Below the pieces are notes generated by a model, which was given only the letters and a program-made list of their open reading frames with translations, ran no database searches and was not told the DNA's origin. From assembly GCF_024699965.1 (NCBI RefSeq), contig NZ_JAJOMZ010000004.1, positions 2,230,001-2,294,000 of the forward strand: a stretch of DNA of 64,000 bases, written 5' to 3'. This DNA comes from Flavobacterium sp. J372. GTDB lineage: Bacteria > Bacteroidota > Bacteroidia > Flavobacteriales > Flavobacteriaceae. Of the stretch, positions 50,754-59,615 are shown one piece after another. A program made the translations under genes and the position numbers. Numbering within the stretch: position 1 is the stretch's first letter; each line of letters starts with the position of its first letter.

Positions 50754-51929
50754 TTGTTTGAAAATTTACTAGCGCCCGAAATACAAGAATTTATCCGGGA
50801 AAACTCAGGGCAAAATCCCTCCTCCCTTGCCCTGAAGAAAAATCCTTTTCCCGGCAACGATTGGCAAGCTATTATTAGCCAGATTGCCGCTCGTGAGAAG
50901 GCGAAAGATAAGCTGCCAACATGGTACGATGCGGAAAATATTATTTACCCTTCAAAAATTTCTGTAGAGCAGACATCATCTGAAACAACGGCTCAGTTTA
51001 AGGCCAAACTGGTTTCAGGTGAAAACCTGATAGACCTTACAGGTGGCTTTGGTGTTGACGATCAATACTTTGCCAAAGTTGTAAATCATGTTACTCATTG
51101 TGAACTTAACCCTGAATTATCAGCAATAGCAGCACATAATTTTAAAATTCTCGGGGCGGACAACATTACCTGCATTACCGGAGACAGTTTTGAAACACTT
51201 AAAAATTCAGGGCAAAAATGGGACTGGATATACATTGACCCATCACGCCGCAGTGATGCAAAAGGTAAAGTCTTTATGCTAAAAGACTGCCTGCCTAATG
51301 TGCCTGAACTGCTTGACATATATTTAACTTATAGCAACAACATCCTGATAAAGACCGCACCCATTCTCGACATTTCAGCCGGATTTAGTGAACTTAGTTA
51401 TGTAAAGTCCGTTTACATTGTTGCGCTGAATAATGAAGTAAAAGAGCTTTTATGGCACATAGAACGAGGTTTTAATGATGAACCTGCCTTACATAGTATT
51501 AACCTTGAAAAAGGCCGTACAGACAGCTTTACAGCCCCGTTGCAAAGTGATGCGGTTGTCCACTACGCTAACCCGTTAAAATACTTATACGAGCCTAATG
51601 CTGCAATTATGAAATCGGGTGCATTTGCAGAAGTTGCCGAACAGTTTGATGTGAAAAAACTACACCCCCATTCACATCTTTATACTTCAGATATGATAAT
51701 TGATTTCCCCGGAAGGAGATTTGAAGTACAGCAGGTTATTCCCTATTCAAAAAAGGAAATGAAAGAATTTATACAGGCAAAAAAAATGAACGTTACCGTT
51801 CGAAACTTTCCGCAAACTGTAGAAGACATCCGCAAAAAATGGAAAATAAGCGATGGCGGTGAGACTTATACATTTTTCACAACTCGTATGAACAATGAGA
51901 AAATTGTGGTACTTTGCGCCAAAATTTAA
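50754..51929 (+). CDS. Class I SAM-dependent methyltransferase with THUMP-like domain
   Basis: A 391-residue protein with a Rossmann methyltransferase core (LIDLTGGFGVDDQYF, the SAM-binding loop; CELNPELSAIAAHNF; WIYIDPSRRSDAKGKVF) and a C-terminal THUMP-like domain (about 300-391). The start is TTG at 50754, two bases after the AI-2E stop; no ATG lies near. An RNA-modification role is likely but untested. The gene overlaps neither neighbour. Confidence 0.83.
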   Translation: MFENLLAPEIQEFIRENSGQNPSSLALKKNPFPGNDWQAIISQIAAREKAKDKLPTWYDAENIIYPSKISVEQTSSETTAQFKAKLVSGENLIDLTGGFGVDDQYFAKVVNHVTHCELNPELSAIAAHNFKILGADNITCITGDSFETLKNSGQKWDWIYIDPSRRSDAKGKVFMLKDCLPNVPELLDIYLTYSNNILIKTAPILDISAGFSELSYVKSVYIVALNNEVKELLWHIERGFNDEPALHSINLEKGRTDSFTAPLQSDAVVHYANPLKYLYEPNAAIMKSGAFAEVAEQFDVKKLHPHSHLYTSDMIIDFPGRRFEVQQVIPYSKKEMKEFIQAKKMNVTVRNFPQTVEDIRKKWKISDGGETYTFFTTRMNNEKIVVLCAKI

Positions 51930-51935
51930 TGATTG

Positions 51936-52508
51936 ATGAAGAAGATTTTATTGCTGCTGATGCTGGGAGTAACCATTAGCAGTATTGCACAAAAAGAATG
52001 TGACTATGCCATGAATGCCAAAGAAGATGGCAAGATGATAAAAAGCACAAAAGAATATATGATGTATGAGCGTGTATTTGGCGGCACAAGCACGTTTGTT
52101 TTCTTTTCTCTCACAAGTTCAGACGGATTGCCGATGCTTAATTTCCAGATGCTTGCAAAAAGTAAGGAATTCCCCAAAGCGCAATGTTTAGACAAAGCCT
52201 CAAAAATATACCTGCAACTTGAAAATAATAAAGTTGTAACCCTCATAAATGCACTTGAAACAGAAAATTGTGCCGGGCTTATGTATGATGCTGATAACAA
52301 AAACAACATCAGGGTGCTATCTGGGACGTTTCTATTTACTAAAGGCAGTCTTGAAGAACTGGAGAAAAGCCGCGTAACCATGATGCGAGTAAAGTATGCT
52401 ACGGAAATGGTTGACTACAGTATAAAAAAAGAACTTACAAGCGAAACCAATACAGTTAAATACTCACCCGAAAATTATTTTATTAATAACCTGAAGTGTA
52501 TACAATAG
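51936..52508 (+). CDS. Secreted hypothetical protein
   Basis: A 190-residue protein with a signal peptide (MKKILLLLMLGVTISSIAQ) and a mature part of about 170 residues without recognisable catalytic motifs. Cysteines occur at ECDYAM, AQCLDKASK, ENCAGLMYD and NLKCIQ. The open frame begins one codon earlier with TTG (51933); the ATG at 51936 is preferred. It lies just downstream of the methyltransferase and is the last core gene before the tRNAs. Confidence 0.7.
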   Translation: MKKILLLLMLGVTISSIAQKECDYAMNAKEDGKMIKSTKEYMMYERVFGGTSTFVFFSLTSSDGLPMLNFQMLAKSKEFPKAQCLDKASKIYLQLENNKVVTLINALETENCAGLMYDADNKNNIRVLSGTFLFTKGSLEELEKSRVTMMRVKYATEMVDYSIKKELTSETNTVKYSPENYFINNLKCIQ

Positions 52509-52587
52509 ATTGCAAATGCTATATTGTTGAGGCTTAAAGACTTTAACAATGTAGTTCAAAAAAAAATTAAAAAACCTTAAAAAATAG

Positions 52588-52618
52588 TTGCAGATAATAG
52601 AATTGAAAGTTACATTTG
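52588..52618 (+). promoter_or_regulatory. Two-part promoter for the tRNA operon (TTG-N20-TACATTTG)
   Basis: TTG at 52588-52590 and TACATTTG at 52611-52618, with a 20-base spacer, fit the flavobacterial -33/-7 consensus. It is placed 33 bases before tRNA-Ser. Confidence 0.65.
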
Positions 52619-52651
52619 CAACCGCAAAAGGCTAATGCCTTGGCGCAAGCA

Positions 52652-52735
52652 GGAGAGGTGCCGGAGTGGTAACGGAGCAGATTGCTAATCTGTCGGCGAG
52701 CAATCGTCGCCAGGGTTCGAGTCCCTGTCTCTCCG
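52652..52735 (+). tRNA. tRNA-Ser (GCT)
   Basis: A class II tRNA of 84 bases with a GGAGAGG acceptor, long variable arm (GGCGAGCAATCGTCGCC), TTCGAGTCC T-loop and the anticodon loop TTGCTAA. CCA is not encoded. It decodes AGC/AGU serine codons. Confidence 0.92.
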
Positions 52736-52742
52736 CTTCTTT

Positions 52743-52817
52743 CGGGGTGTAGCGTAGCCCGGTCATCGCGCCTGGTTTGGGACCAGGAGGTCGCAGGTTC
52801 GAATCCTGCCACCCCGA
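52743..52817 (+). tRNA. tRNA-Pro (TGG)
   Basis: A tRNA of 75 bases with CGGGGTG acceptor, anticodon loop TTTGGGA (anticodon TGG) and T-arm GCAGGTTCGAATCCTGC. CCA is not encoded. Its 3' end directly precedes the integrase-bearing island, the usual attachment-site position. Confidence 0.92.
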
Positions 52818-52842
52818 CTAAAAAGCCTTCAAAGGCAGTCAA

Positions 52843-52876
52843 AAACCCGCAAATCATTAGTATTTGCGGGTTTTTT
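52843..52876 (+). terminator. tRNA operon terminator
   Basis: Hairpin AAACCCGCAAAT / ATTTGCGGGTTT followed by a run of T's. Confidence 0.85.
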
Positions 52877-53112
52877 GTTTTTTTTATATCAAAAAACACC
52901 AAAGAATATCAATCTAAATGTGAGCAATTGCGTGAGCGAATTTCATAGTTTAATTTTACTCACCTATTAGCAGATAAGTAATTGAAAACAATGTTTTGCA
53001 TCAATTATTTTGAGGCTTCTTATTGCAGTTTGATACCCTTATGATCCGTTTCCCGTGAGCAGTTTTCTGGAACGAATACAAAATGTATCTGTTTAACACA
53101 AAATGTATTGGT

Positions 53113-54345
53113 ATGAGAAGCAAAAACACCTTTGGTATCCAGTTTATTATCAGGATGCCAAAACCACAGAAAAGTAATCAGGCAACGGTATATGCCCGCA
53201 TTACCGTTAACGGTCGCAGGGCTGAAATTTCCTTAAAGCAGAAAGTAGAACCTAAAGATTGGGATGATGTGAGGGGGCGTGCAAAGGGGAAGCGTGAAGA
53301 GATAATAAAACTCAATAGCCATATTGAGCGTGTGCGCGTAATCATAGCCGACGGCTATAATGACCTTGTTCAACAACGTAAAGCCGTAACGGTAGATAGA
53401 GTTAAGTCATTATTTGTTGGCGGCGAGGCAGATACAATGACATTGAGTAAACTTGTTGCGTATCATAATCAGGAAGCAACCTACAAGCTTGCACTGGGTA
53501 CAATAAAGAATTATCACACTACGCAAAAGTACATAGAAAGGTTCCTTAAGGAGAAATACAAAAGAAATGATATTGCCCTCTCAGAGCTTAATTACCGCTT
53601 TGTAATGGACTTTGAAAGCTATCTTGCGGCCTATGTCCCCCAAGACCACCAAAAGCCCCTTAAGAACAATGGTATCATGAAACACATTGAGCGGCTTCGT
53701 AAGATGGTCAACCTTGCAATTACATTAGATTGGCTATCCAAAGATCCATTCGCGAGTTACAAAAAGCATTTTGACAAAGTGGAACGCGAATGCCTAAGCA
53801 GTGAGGAATTGTCTAATCTTATAAAAAAACAGTTTACCATTCAACGCCTGCAACAAGTTCGTGATATGTTTCTGTTTAGCTGTTATACAGGACTTGCCTA
53901 TATTGATTTAGTGGAACTGACCAATGATAATATTGTTAAAGGTATTGATGGCGGACTTTGGATATCAATTAGCAGGGCGAAAACCGATACATGTGTTCGT
54001 GTGCCGCTTTTACCCCAAGCAGAGGTACTTATTGAAAAATATCGGGATGATCCGAGAGCGCAACATAGCGGAACAGCATTTCCTGTGATTTCCAATCAGC
54101 GTATGAACGGTTACCTAAAGGAAATTGCGGATATTTGCGGTATAACGAAAAAGCTAACATTCCACATCGCCCGTCATACTTTTGCCACTACTGTAACATT
54201 AAGCAACGGTGTGCCAATTGAAAGTGTTTCAAAAATGCTTGGACATACCAGTATTCGCACCACACAGATTTATGCCAAAGTAATAGAAAGTAAACTGAGT
54301 GAGGATATGGGCAAGCTCTGTGCTCGATTAGGAAATGGAATTTAA
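53113..54345 (+). CDS. CTn/phage-type tyrosine integrase
   Basis: A 410-residue Bacteroidota integrase with an N-terminal arm-binding domain (FGIQFIIRMPKPQK, VYARITVNGRRAEIS), a SAM-like core-binding domain (about 110-215) and a catalytic domain. Catalytic residues Lys (SRAKTD), HxxR (HIARHTFAT), His (LGHTS) and Tyr (TTQIYAKV) are present. The first Arg is replaced (TGLAYIDL where many families have TGLR), as in the CTnDOT group. It begins about 295 bases after tRNA-Pro, facing away from it. The start MRSKNTFG (53113) is preferred over an ATG at 53083. It marks the left end of an integrated element. Confidence 0.88.
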   Translation: MRSKNTFGIQFIIRMPKPQKSNQATVYARITVNGRRAEISLKQKVEPKDWDDVRGRAKGKREEIIKLNSHIERVRVIIADGYNDLVQQRKAVTVDRVKSLFVGGEADTMTLSKLVAYHNQEATYKLALGTIKNYHTTQKYIERFLKEKYKRNDIALSELNYRFVMDFESYLAAYVPQDHQKPLKNNGIMKHIERLRKMVNLAITLDWLSKDPFASYKKHFDKVERECLSSEELSNLIKKQFTIQRLQQVRDMFLFSCYTGLAYIDLVELTNDNIVKGIDGGLWISISRAKTDTCVRVPLLPQAEVLIEKYRDDPRAQHSGTAFPVISNQRMNGYLKEIADICGITKKLTFHIARHTFATTVTLSNGVPIESVSKMLGHTSIRTTQIYAKVIESKLSEDMGKLCARLGNGI

Positions 54346-54391
54346 GTCAAGGTAAATGCAAAGTGTTCGAATTCCTTATTACTCTAATTAA

Positions 54392-55487
54392 ATGGAAAAA
54401 CGTAAAACGTACGACCGTAATTTTAAATTTAACGCCGTCAAATTAGGGGTTGAAAGAGGTCTCCATAAAGTTTCAAAAGAGTTAGGTATACCATCTTCAA
54501 ATATATACAGCTGGCAAAAGGAACTCCAAGAATTTGGAACGGGAAGTTTTTGCGGAAGTGGTTATTTTAAAAACCCCGAGCAAAAAGAATTTTCGACCTT
54601 AAAAAAAACTGGAAGAATTGAAACTTCAAATTGAAATTTTTAAGAACGCAAATAAGCATATCGCTGCGGGGGAAACCTATGATCTTCCACTTTATTGAGA
54701 ACAATCTGGACAGGTACCCATTATGGAAAATGTGTAAAGCATTAGGAATATTGACAGGAACCTATCATAAATGGAAAAGCCAGGCAAAATCTCCAAGGCA
54801 ACGACAGAGTCTTTTATTGGAACAAGAAGTAACTGCAATATTTTATGAGTACAAACAGCGCTATGGCAATATAAGAATTTCGGAAGAATTAAAAAGCCGG
54901 GGCATTAAATTATCACCGGCTCAGGTTACCTTTACATGAAAAAATTAGGCCTTGTGAGTAAGCTAAGCACCAGCAATAAATCCAAGTATAGTTCACCATT
55001 TATTCCTTACAATCCCTGTATTTTTCCTAACATTCTAAACCGGCAATTTAACGCTGAAAAACCTGATCAGGTTTGGGTCTCGGCTATAACGAGCATTCAA
55101 ACAGTAACAGGACTTTTATTCCTAACAATTATCATGGACTTATATGACCGGAACATTATTGGATGGAGCCTCAGCGACAGACTAATGATAAAAGAAACGT
55201 CGATGCCAGCTTGGGAAATGGCCGTTCAGGATCGTACAATAAAGAAAGAATTACTATTCCATTCAGACAGAGGACCACAGTATGCGAATAAAGCATTTAC
55301 CCGTAAACTAGCCTCATATAAATGTATTAAGCGCAGTATGAGCCGGAAGGGAAATTATTTAGATAATGCTATACCAAGGAACTTTTTTACCTCCCTTAAG
55401 TCTGAACTTGTACAATCAGACGATCCTGTGACAAAAAAACAAATTGAAGAAGCATTGATAGCCTCCTCCAGAAATTGCTCCAAATAA
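54392..55487 (+). pseudogene. Dead IS3-family transposase (orfA/orfB relic)
   Basis: OrfA (54392-54634; MEKRKTYDRNFKFNAVKLGV) breaks at an A-run near 54601, and orfB is split again near 54937, leaving three frames. The integrase core is recognisable (PDQVWVSAITSIQT, LFHSDRGPQYAN, KRSMSRKGNYLDNA). The first catalytic Asp is Ala (VSAIT instead of VSDIT) and the catalytic Glu after DNA(V/I) is lost (AIPRNFF instead of AVCESFF). So this copy cannot transpose even if frames were corrected. It resembles the intact element that follows it by 30 bases. Confidence 0.85.
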
Positions 55488-55517
55488 ACTTATAGGGTAT
55501 AAATCAACACCTTTCAG

Positions 55518-56681
55518 ATGATAAAAAAATATGACCGTGCTTTTAAGGAGCATGCTGTTAAATTAAGTTATGAACGAGGCAAGGGACAAATTGTCGTTAT
55601 TGAACGAGAACTCGGAATTACACCGAGTTGCCTGAACAGATGGCGGCAGGATTTTGAAAAATATGGGGCAGGAAGTTTCTGCGGGACAGGTTATTTAAAA
55701 TTAACACCCAACCAATCTGTAATTACTGAACTCGAAAATAAAATTAAAGACTCAGAAGTTGCTCTGGAAATTTTAAAGCGAGGCACCGGATCTGTTACTC
55801 AGGGAAAAATAGCAACCAAACAATTCATTGAAGAAAATAAAGGTAAATTTTCAATTTTAAAAATGTGTGCTGTATTGGGCGTGTCGAGAACTACCTATTA
55901 CCGCAGGAAGAAACAGGAATTATCAGATACAGAATCCCGAATAATTTTACTCAAACAAGAGATTGTCTCCATATTTAATGAACATAAGCAAACTTATGGA
56001 TGCAGAAAAATTACAAAAGAGCTTCACAAACGGGGATTTAAGATACAGAGTGCGCAGGTCACCAGTTATATGAGAATGCTTGGCCTACGTTGTAAAACCA
56101 AGAGGAAGTATAAGCCGACCACCGATTCAAATCACAACCATTATACATTTCCTAATGTTTTAAACAGGCAATTTACTGTTGATGCGCCCGCCAAGGCATG
56201 GGTTTCAGACATCACATATATCCAAACGGTGAGAGGTTTCGTATATCTAACTATTATTATGGACTTGTTTGATAGAAAAATTATTGGATGGAATCTAAGT
56301 AATAGAATGAAGACTAAAGAAACTACTTTGCCTGCTTGGGAAATGGCGGTTAAAAACAGAAAAATTACGAAGGATTTGATTTTTCATTCCGATAAAGGGG
56401 TTCAATATGCCAATAAGATTTTCTGTAAGGCTTTAAATGCTCACAAGTTCGTCAGGCAGAGTATGAGCCGCAAACAAAACCATAATGATAATGCCGTCTG
56501 CGAAAGTTTTTTCAGGTCTTTTAAGTTGGAATTACTTAATGGAAGTACACTTTTGGCAAGAAAACAAATGAAAGTCGAAGTAGATGATTATATCGAAAAT
56601 TGGTACAATAAAAAAAGAAGGCATTCATTTTTGGACTACAAGACCATCGAAGAATTTGATCGAATCAATAATTTAATCTGA
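55518..56681 (+). mobile_element. IS3-family transposase, intact and in one frame
   Basis: A 387-residue transposase with an N-terminal HTH (residues 5-45, DRAFKEHAVKLSYERGKGQ), a short linker where IS3 elements usually shift frame, then an rve-type DDE domain. The triad is Asp231 (VSDITYI), Asp292 (HSDKGVQY) and Glu329 (VCESFFRSF). Most IS3 members split orfA and orfB with a programmed -1 shift; here they are continuous. Terminal inverted repeats were not located by eye in the flanks. Its relation to the dead copy upstream (similar throughout) suggests a tandem insertion pair. Confidence 0.87.
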
Positions 56682-56753
56682 ATCAATACTATTAGTTAAT
56701 GCAAAATTTGCCTTTCGGTATAAAAGATTATGACATAAATCCACTTATAAAGT

Positions 56754-56790
56754 AAGGACAAGGATGTGTATTTCATCTTTGTCCTTTTTT
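56754..56790 (+). terminator. Hairpin between the IS element and the recombinase
   Basis: AAGGACAAGGATG / CATCTTTGTCCTT stem followed by a T-run on the plus strand. Confidence 0.65.
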
Positions 56791-56804
56791 AAATTCAGTT
56801 TATC

Positions 56805-57725
56805 TTAAAGCTTTGAACATTTGTTCAATTGCTTTCTTTTTTGTTCCATATTAGGATGAACATAAAGATTTAAAGTTGTACTTATGTTAGAATGGCCCAA
56901 TAAAACACTAACTGTTTTGTAATCACAATTGCTTTCTATACATCTGGTTGCAAAACTATGTCTTAGTCCATGAAATTTAAGATCTGGCATGCCTAAGTCT
57001 TTCATAAGAGTTTTATAGTAACTTCTATAGGTTCTTGGTTCAGTCGGTTTAGCATCATTTGTCAAGACAAAAAATGAAGGGTTAACTATCTTCTTGAAAG
57101 GCTTAAGTATTTTTAAAAGATCTTTATTTAAAGGTATGTCGCGAATCGAGTTTTTAGTTTTTGGAGTGTCCAAAATCAACTCTGTTTTCCGTAAACCATC
57201 ATCTATATTATAAATTCGTTGTATCGTTCGCCTGACGTTAATTATTCCGTTATCAGTATCAATATCCTCCCATGTGAGAGCGCAGATTTCTCCAATACGA
57301 ATACCGGCACTTAAACAAATATAAACTCCCAGATTTCGAAATGTGAAGTGTTCTTGAATATAGTTCATTATTTTTTTCTGGTCACTTCGACTCAAAACGT
57401 CAATACTTTGTTTTTCACGATCTGTGGGAAATTGAATATCGAAAGGTGTGTAATTTAAAAATTTTCTTTTTGCTCCGAATTTTAAGATCATTTTTAATAC
57501 AATCAAAATATCTTTGATTGTCTTTTGACTTAAACCATTATTCAATTTCTGAAACACAAATAATTGTACATCAGCCTCCTGTACTTCCCTTTTATCACCA
57601 AAATTAGGCAATAAATGGTTTTCAATTAATAGTATGTAGGCTGAAAAACTTGATTTCTTTACATACTGCTTTTTGTCTGCTTTCCACAGATCAATTACTT
57701 CGAAAATTTGCTTTTGTTGATTCAT
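56805..57725 (-). CDS. Tyrosine recombinase of the hsdS shufflon
   Basis: A 306-residue XerC/phage-integrase-type recombinase. It has an N-terminal core-binding domain (about 1-100) and a catalytic domain with Arg143 (GIRIGEIC), Lys near 191 (TPKTKNS), His252 and Arg255 (HGLRHSF), His278 (LLGHSN) and nucleophile Tyr288 (LNLYVHP), so all catalytic residues are present. Its ATG is 72 bases from the 44-bp inverted repeat that bounds the hsdS cassettes, and it reads away from them. Such recombinases next to hsdS invert specificity domains in Bacteroides and Streptococcus Type I systems, and it is the obvious agent for the repeats here. Confidence 0.88.
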   Translation of the reverse strand: MNQQKQIFEVIDLWKADKKQYVKKSSFSAYILLIENHLLPNFGDKREVQEADVQLFVFQKLNNGLSQKTIKDILIVLKMILKFGAKRKFLNYTPFDIQFPTDREKQSIDVLSRSDQKKIMNYIQEHFTFRNLGVYICLSAGIRIGEICALTWEDIDTDNGIINVRRTIQRIYNIDDGLRKTELILDTPKTKNSIRDIPLNKDLLKILKPFKKIVNPSFFVLTNDAKPTEPRTYRSYYKTLMKDLGMPDLKFHGLRHSFATRCIESNCDYKTVSVLLGHSNISTTLNLYVHPNMEQKRKQLNKCSKL

Positions 57726-57797
57726 ATAAGTTAATTTTTACAAACTGTTCAAAGAAAAGAAATACACACAAAACCTTTAGGATTTAAAAGAACGAAT

Positions 57798-57841
57798 GTT
57801 CCCAATTTGAGATTCCCTGGGTTTGAGGGGGAATGGGAAGT
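57798..57841. repeat. 44-bp inverted repeat, copy 1 (5' hsdS repeat)
   Basis: Exact reverse complement of 61294-61337. In the hsdS frame it encodes VPNLRFPGFEGEWEV, the shared N-terminus of both specificity genes. The pair brackets 3.5 kb of hsdS cassettes, and inversion would exchange which hsdS body follows the expressed start codon. Confidence 0.95.
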
Positions 57842-58961
57842 GAAAAAATTGGTAGATGTTGCAAAAATTATTGGAGGCGGAACTCCAGACACAAACATTG
57901 AAGAATATTGGAATGGCAACATCCAATGGTTTACACCAAGCGAGATAAAATCGAGTTTTGTTACAAAAAGCAACAGGACAATTACAGAATTAGGTTTAAA
58001 AAGGTCATCTGCAAAATTATTGCCCAAGGGAACAATTCTGTTAACAACAAGGGCTACAATTGGCGAAGTTGCTATTGCCAATGAACAGTGCTCTACGAAC
58101 CAAGGATTTCAATCTTTGATAGTGAACGATACAACAAATAATATTTTCATATCTAATTGGATTAAACATAATAAAAATGAGTTCATTAAACGAGCTAATG
58201 GTTCTACTTTTTCAGAAATAAGTAGATCAGAGATAGAAGATATCGAGGTGTTTATTCCATCAATTAATGAGCAGGAAAAAATAGCGAGCCTTTTATCATT
58301 AATTGACGAAAGAATCCAAACCCAAAGCAAAATAATTGAACAATTAGAAACCTTAATTAAAGGGCTAAGTGAAAAGCTGTTTTCTCAGAAACTGAGGCTA
58401 CGAGGATTTACGCAAGAATGGACGACGAAAAGCGGAGATGAAATATTTACAAATATTTCAAATAAAAATCATGATTCAGACCTACCCATTCTAGCTGTAA
58501 CACAAGAATATGGGGCAATTCCAAGAAACTTAATTGACTACAATGTAACTGTCACAGAAGAAAGTGTTAGTGGCTACAAAGTTGTTGAAAAAGGAGATTT
58601 CATTATTAGCCTAAGATCTTTTCAAGGAGGTATAGAATATTCTGAATATGACGGAATTTGTAGCCCTGCATATGTTATCTTACGCCCTGTAATTCCTGTA
58701 GACAGAACTTTTTATAAATATTACTTAAAAACTGGTAGTTACATAATAAATCTTAATAAGAGGTTGGAAGGAATCAGGGATGGGAAGATGATAAGTTATA
58801 AATATTTCTCAGAAATACTATTACCTTTTCCATCTCACAAAGAACAAACAGCTATAGCCAAATTTCTTTCTTCAATCGACGGTAAAAGGCGGATGGAGAA
58901 AAGTTTGTTAGATGGATATCAATCTCAAAAGCGATATTTATTACAAAACCTATTTATATAA
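57807..58961 (+). CDS. Silent hsdS cassette (S2), two recognition domains, no start codon
   Basis: A Type I specificity subunit body of about 385 residues: first target-recognition domain (about residues 12-150; VDVAKIIGGGTPDT), central conserved helix (INEQEKIASLLSLIDERI, then the 38-bp repeat encoding LIKGLSEKLFSQ), second domain (190-340) and a terminal helix (KEQTAIAKFLSSIDG, YLLQNLFI). Upstream the frame is open back to a stop at 57732-57734 but contains no ATG or plausible leader, and the nominal TTG lies inside the 44-bp repeat. So it cannot be expressed in this orientation and is a storage cassette for inversion. Confidence 0.88.
   Translation: MRFPGFEGEWEVKKLVDVAKIIGGGTPDTNIEEYWNGNIQWFTPSEIKSSFVTKSNRTITELGLKRSSAKLLPKGTILLTTRATIGEVAIANEQCSTNQGFQSLIVNDTTNNIFISNWIKHNKNEFIKRANGSTFSEISRSEIEDIEVFIPSINEQEKIASLLSLIDERIQTQSKIIEQLETLIKGLSEKLFSQKLRLRGFTQEWTTKSGDEIFTNISNKNHDSDLPILAVTQEYGAIPRNLIDYNVTVTEESVSGYKVVEKGDFIISLRSFQGGIEYSEYDGICSPAYVILRPVIPVDRTFYKYYLKTGSYIINLNKRLEGIRDGKMISYKYFSEILLPFPSHKEQTAIAKFLSSIDGKRRMEKSLLDGYQSQKRYLLQNLFI
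58353..58390. repeat. 38-bp inverted repeat, copy 1 (central hsdS repeat)
   Basis: Exact reverse complement of 59562-59599. It encodes LIKGLSEKLFSQ in the central conserved region between the two recognition domains of S2. The pair brackets a 1.2-kb segment; inversion would swap the second recognition domain behind S2's first. Confidence 0.95.
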
Positions 58962-58972
58962 ACAAGTTTTGT
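58943..58972. repeat. Near-palindrome at convergent hsdS 3' ends (site 1)
   Basis: Imperfect 30-bp palindrome with core TTTATATAAA and arms ACAAAAC/GTTTTGT, lying where S2 and cassette C converge and share their stop region by eight bases. It may act as a terminator or recombination site. Confidence 0.6.
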
Positions 58973-59599
58973 AGGAGGTGCAGTTTTTGCATTTGATAAT
59001 TTTGCAGTAATTTTTTTTCAATAATTATTCTTTCATCAATAGAGGAAAGAAATTGGGCGATGATAATTTGCTCTTTTGGCAAGGCAATAATATGTGCAAT
59101 TTCATTAATCCCCCTTAGAAATATTATATCGGGTACTCCCTTGTGCCAACCTAACTATTTGTTTTCTGAATACTGAATTTCTAAAAAGATAACTAGCAAA
59201 AAGGGGATTAAGAATTTGTAGTGAAAATGCTCTAAATCCAAAACAAAAACTATTTAAATACATTTCGTTTACTTCTTCTAATAAAACTGAGGACATTCCT
59301 ATTTCATAAGGGGTTTCTGATGAAATAGTAAAAAAAGCATCCCCATACTTTACACTATTTTGACTTTCATTTTCTATAATTTCTACAAGGCCACAATTTT
59401 CTATTTGAACTTTAGAAGAATCAAAAATTTGTTTGTATTGAATATAGGGTTTACCTTTTCCAAAATTATCTTTCGTTTTTCCTGACAGACCGTTAAAAGG
59501 TTGTCCTATCTCTCCCAAGTTCCTCAATTCCCATTCATGCCTAAATTCTTTAAATCTAATATTCTGAGAAAACAGCTTTTCACTTAGCCCTTTAATTAA
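58954..59599 (-). CDS. hsdS half-cassette C (second recognition domain), silent
   Basis: Reads from the 38-bp repeat (LIKGLSEKLFSQNIRFKEF) through a distinct recognition domain (LRNLGEIGQPFNGLSGKTKD, QYKQIFDSSKVQIENCG) to the shared C-terminal helix (LPKEQIIIAQFLSSIDERI, LHLLQNLFI). No start codon; it is an alternative second half for S2. The frame breaks at the five-base run 59110-59114: four G's on the minus strand read NISKGINEIAHII and restore the C-terminus. The shared tail and repeat mark it as a shufflon cassette, not a decayed gene. Confidence 0.83.
59562..59599. repeat. 38-bp inverted repeat, copy 2
   Basis: Minus-strand copy of the central hsdS repeat, heading cassette C. Confidence 0.95.
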
Positions 59600-59615
59600 A
59601 GATTTATTTTCCTCT

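Noticed and set aside
54365..54385. Short resemblance to the tRNA-Pro T-loop (GTTCGAAT) as attachment site
   Set aside because: Match is only about eight bases and next to the integrase end; not convincing as attR.
57749..58081. Minus-strand open frame inside the S2 cassette
   Set aside because: It is a shadow of hsdS coding on the other strand, without a domain or start context.
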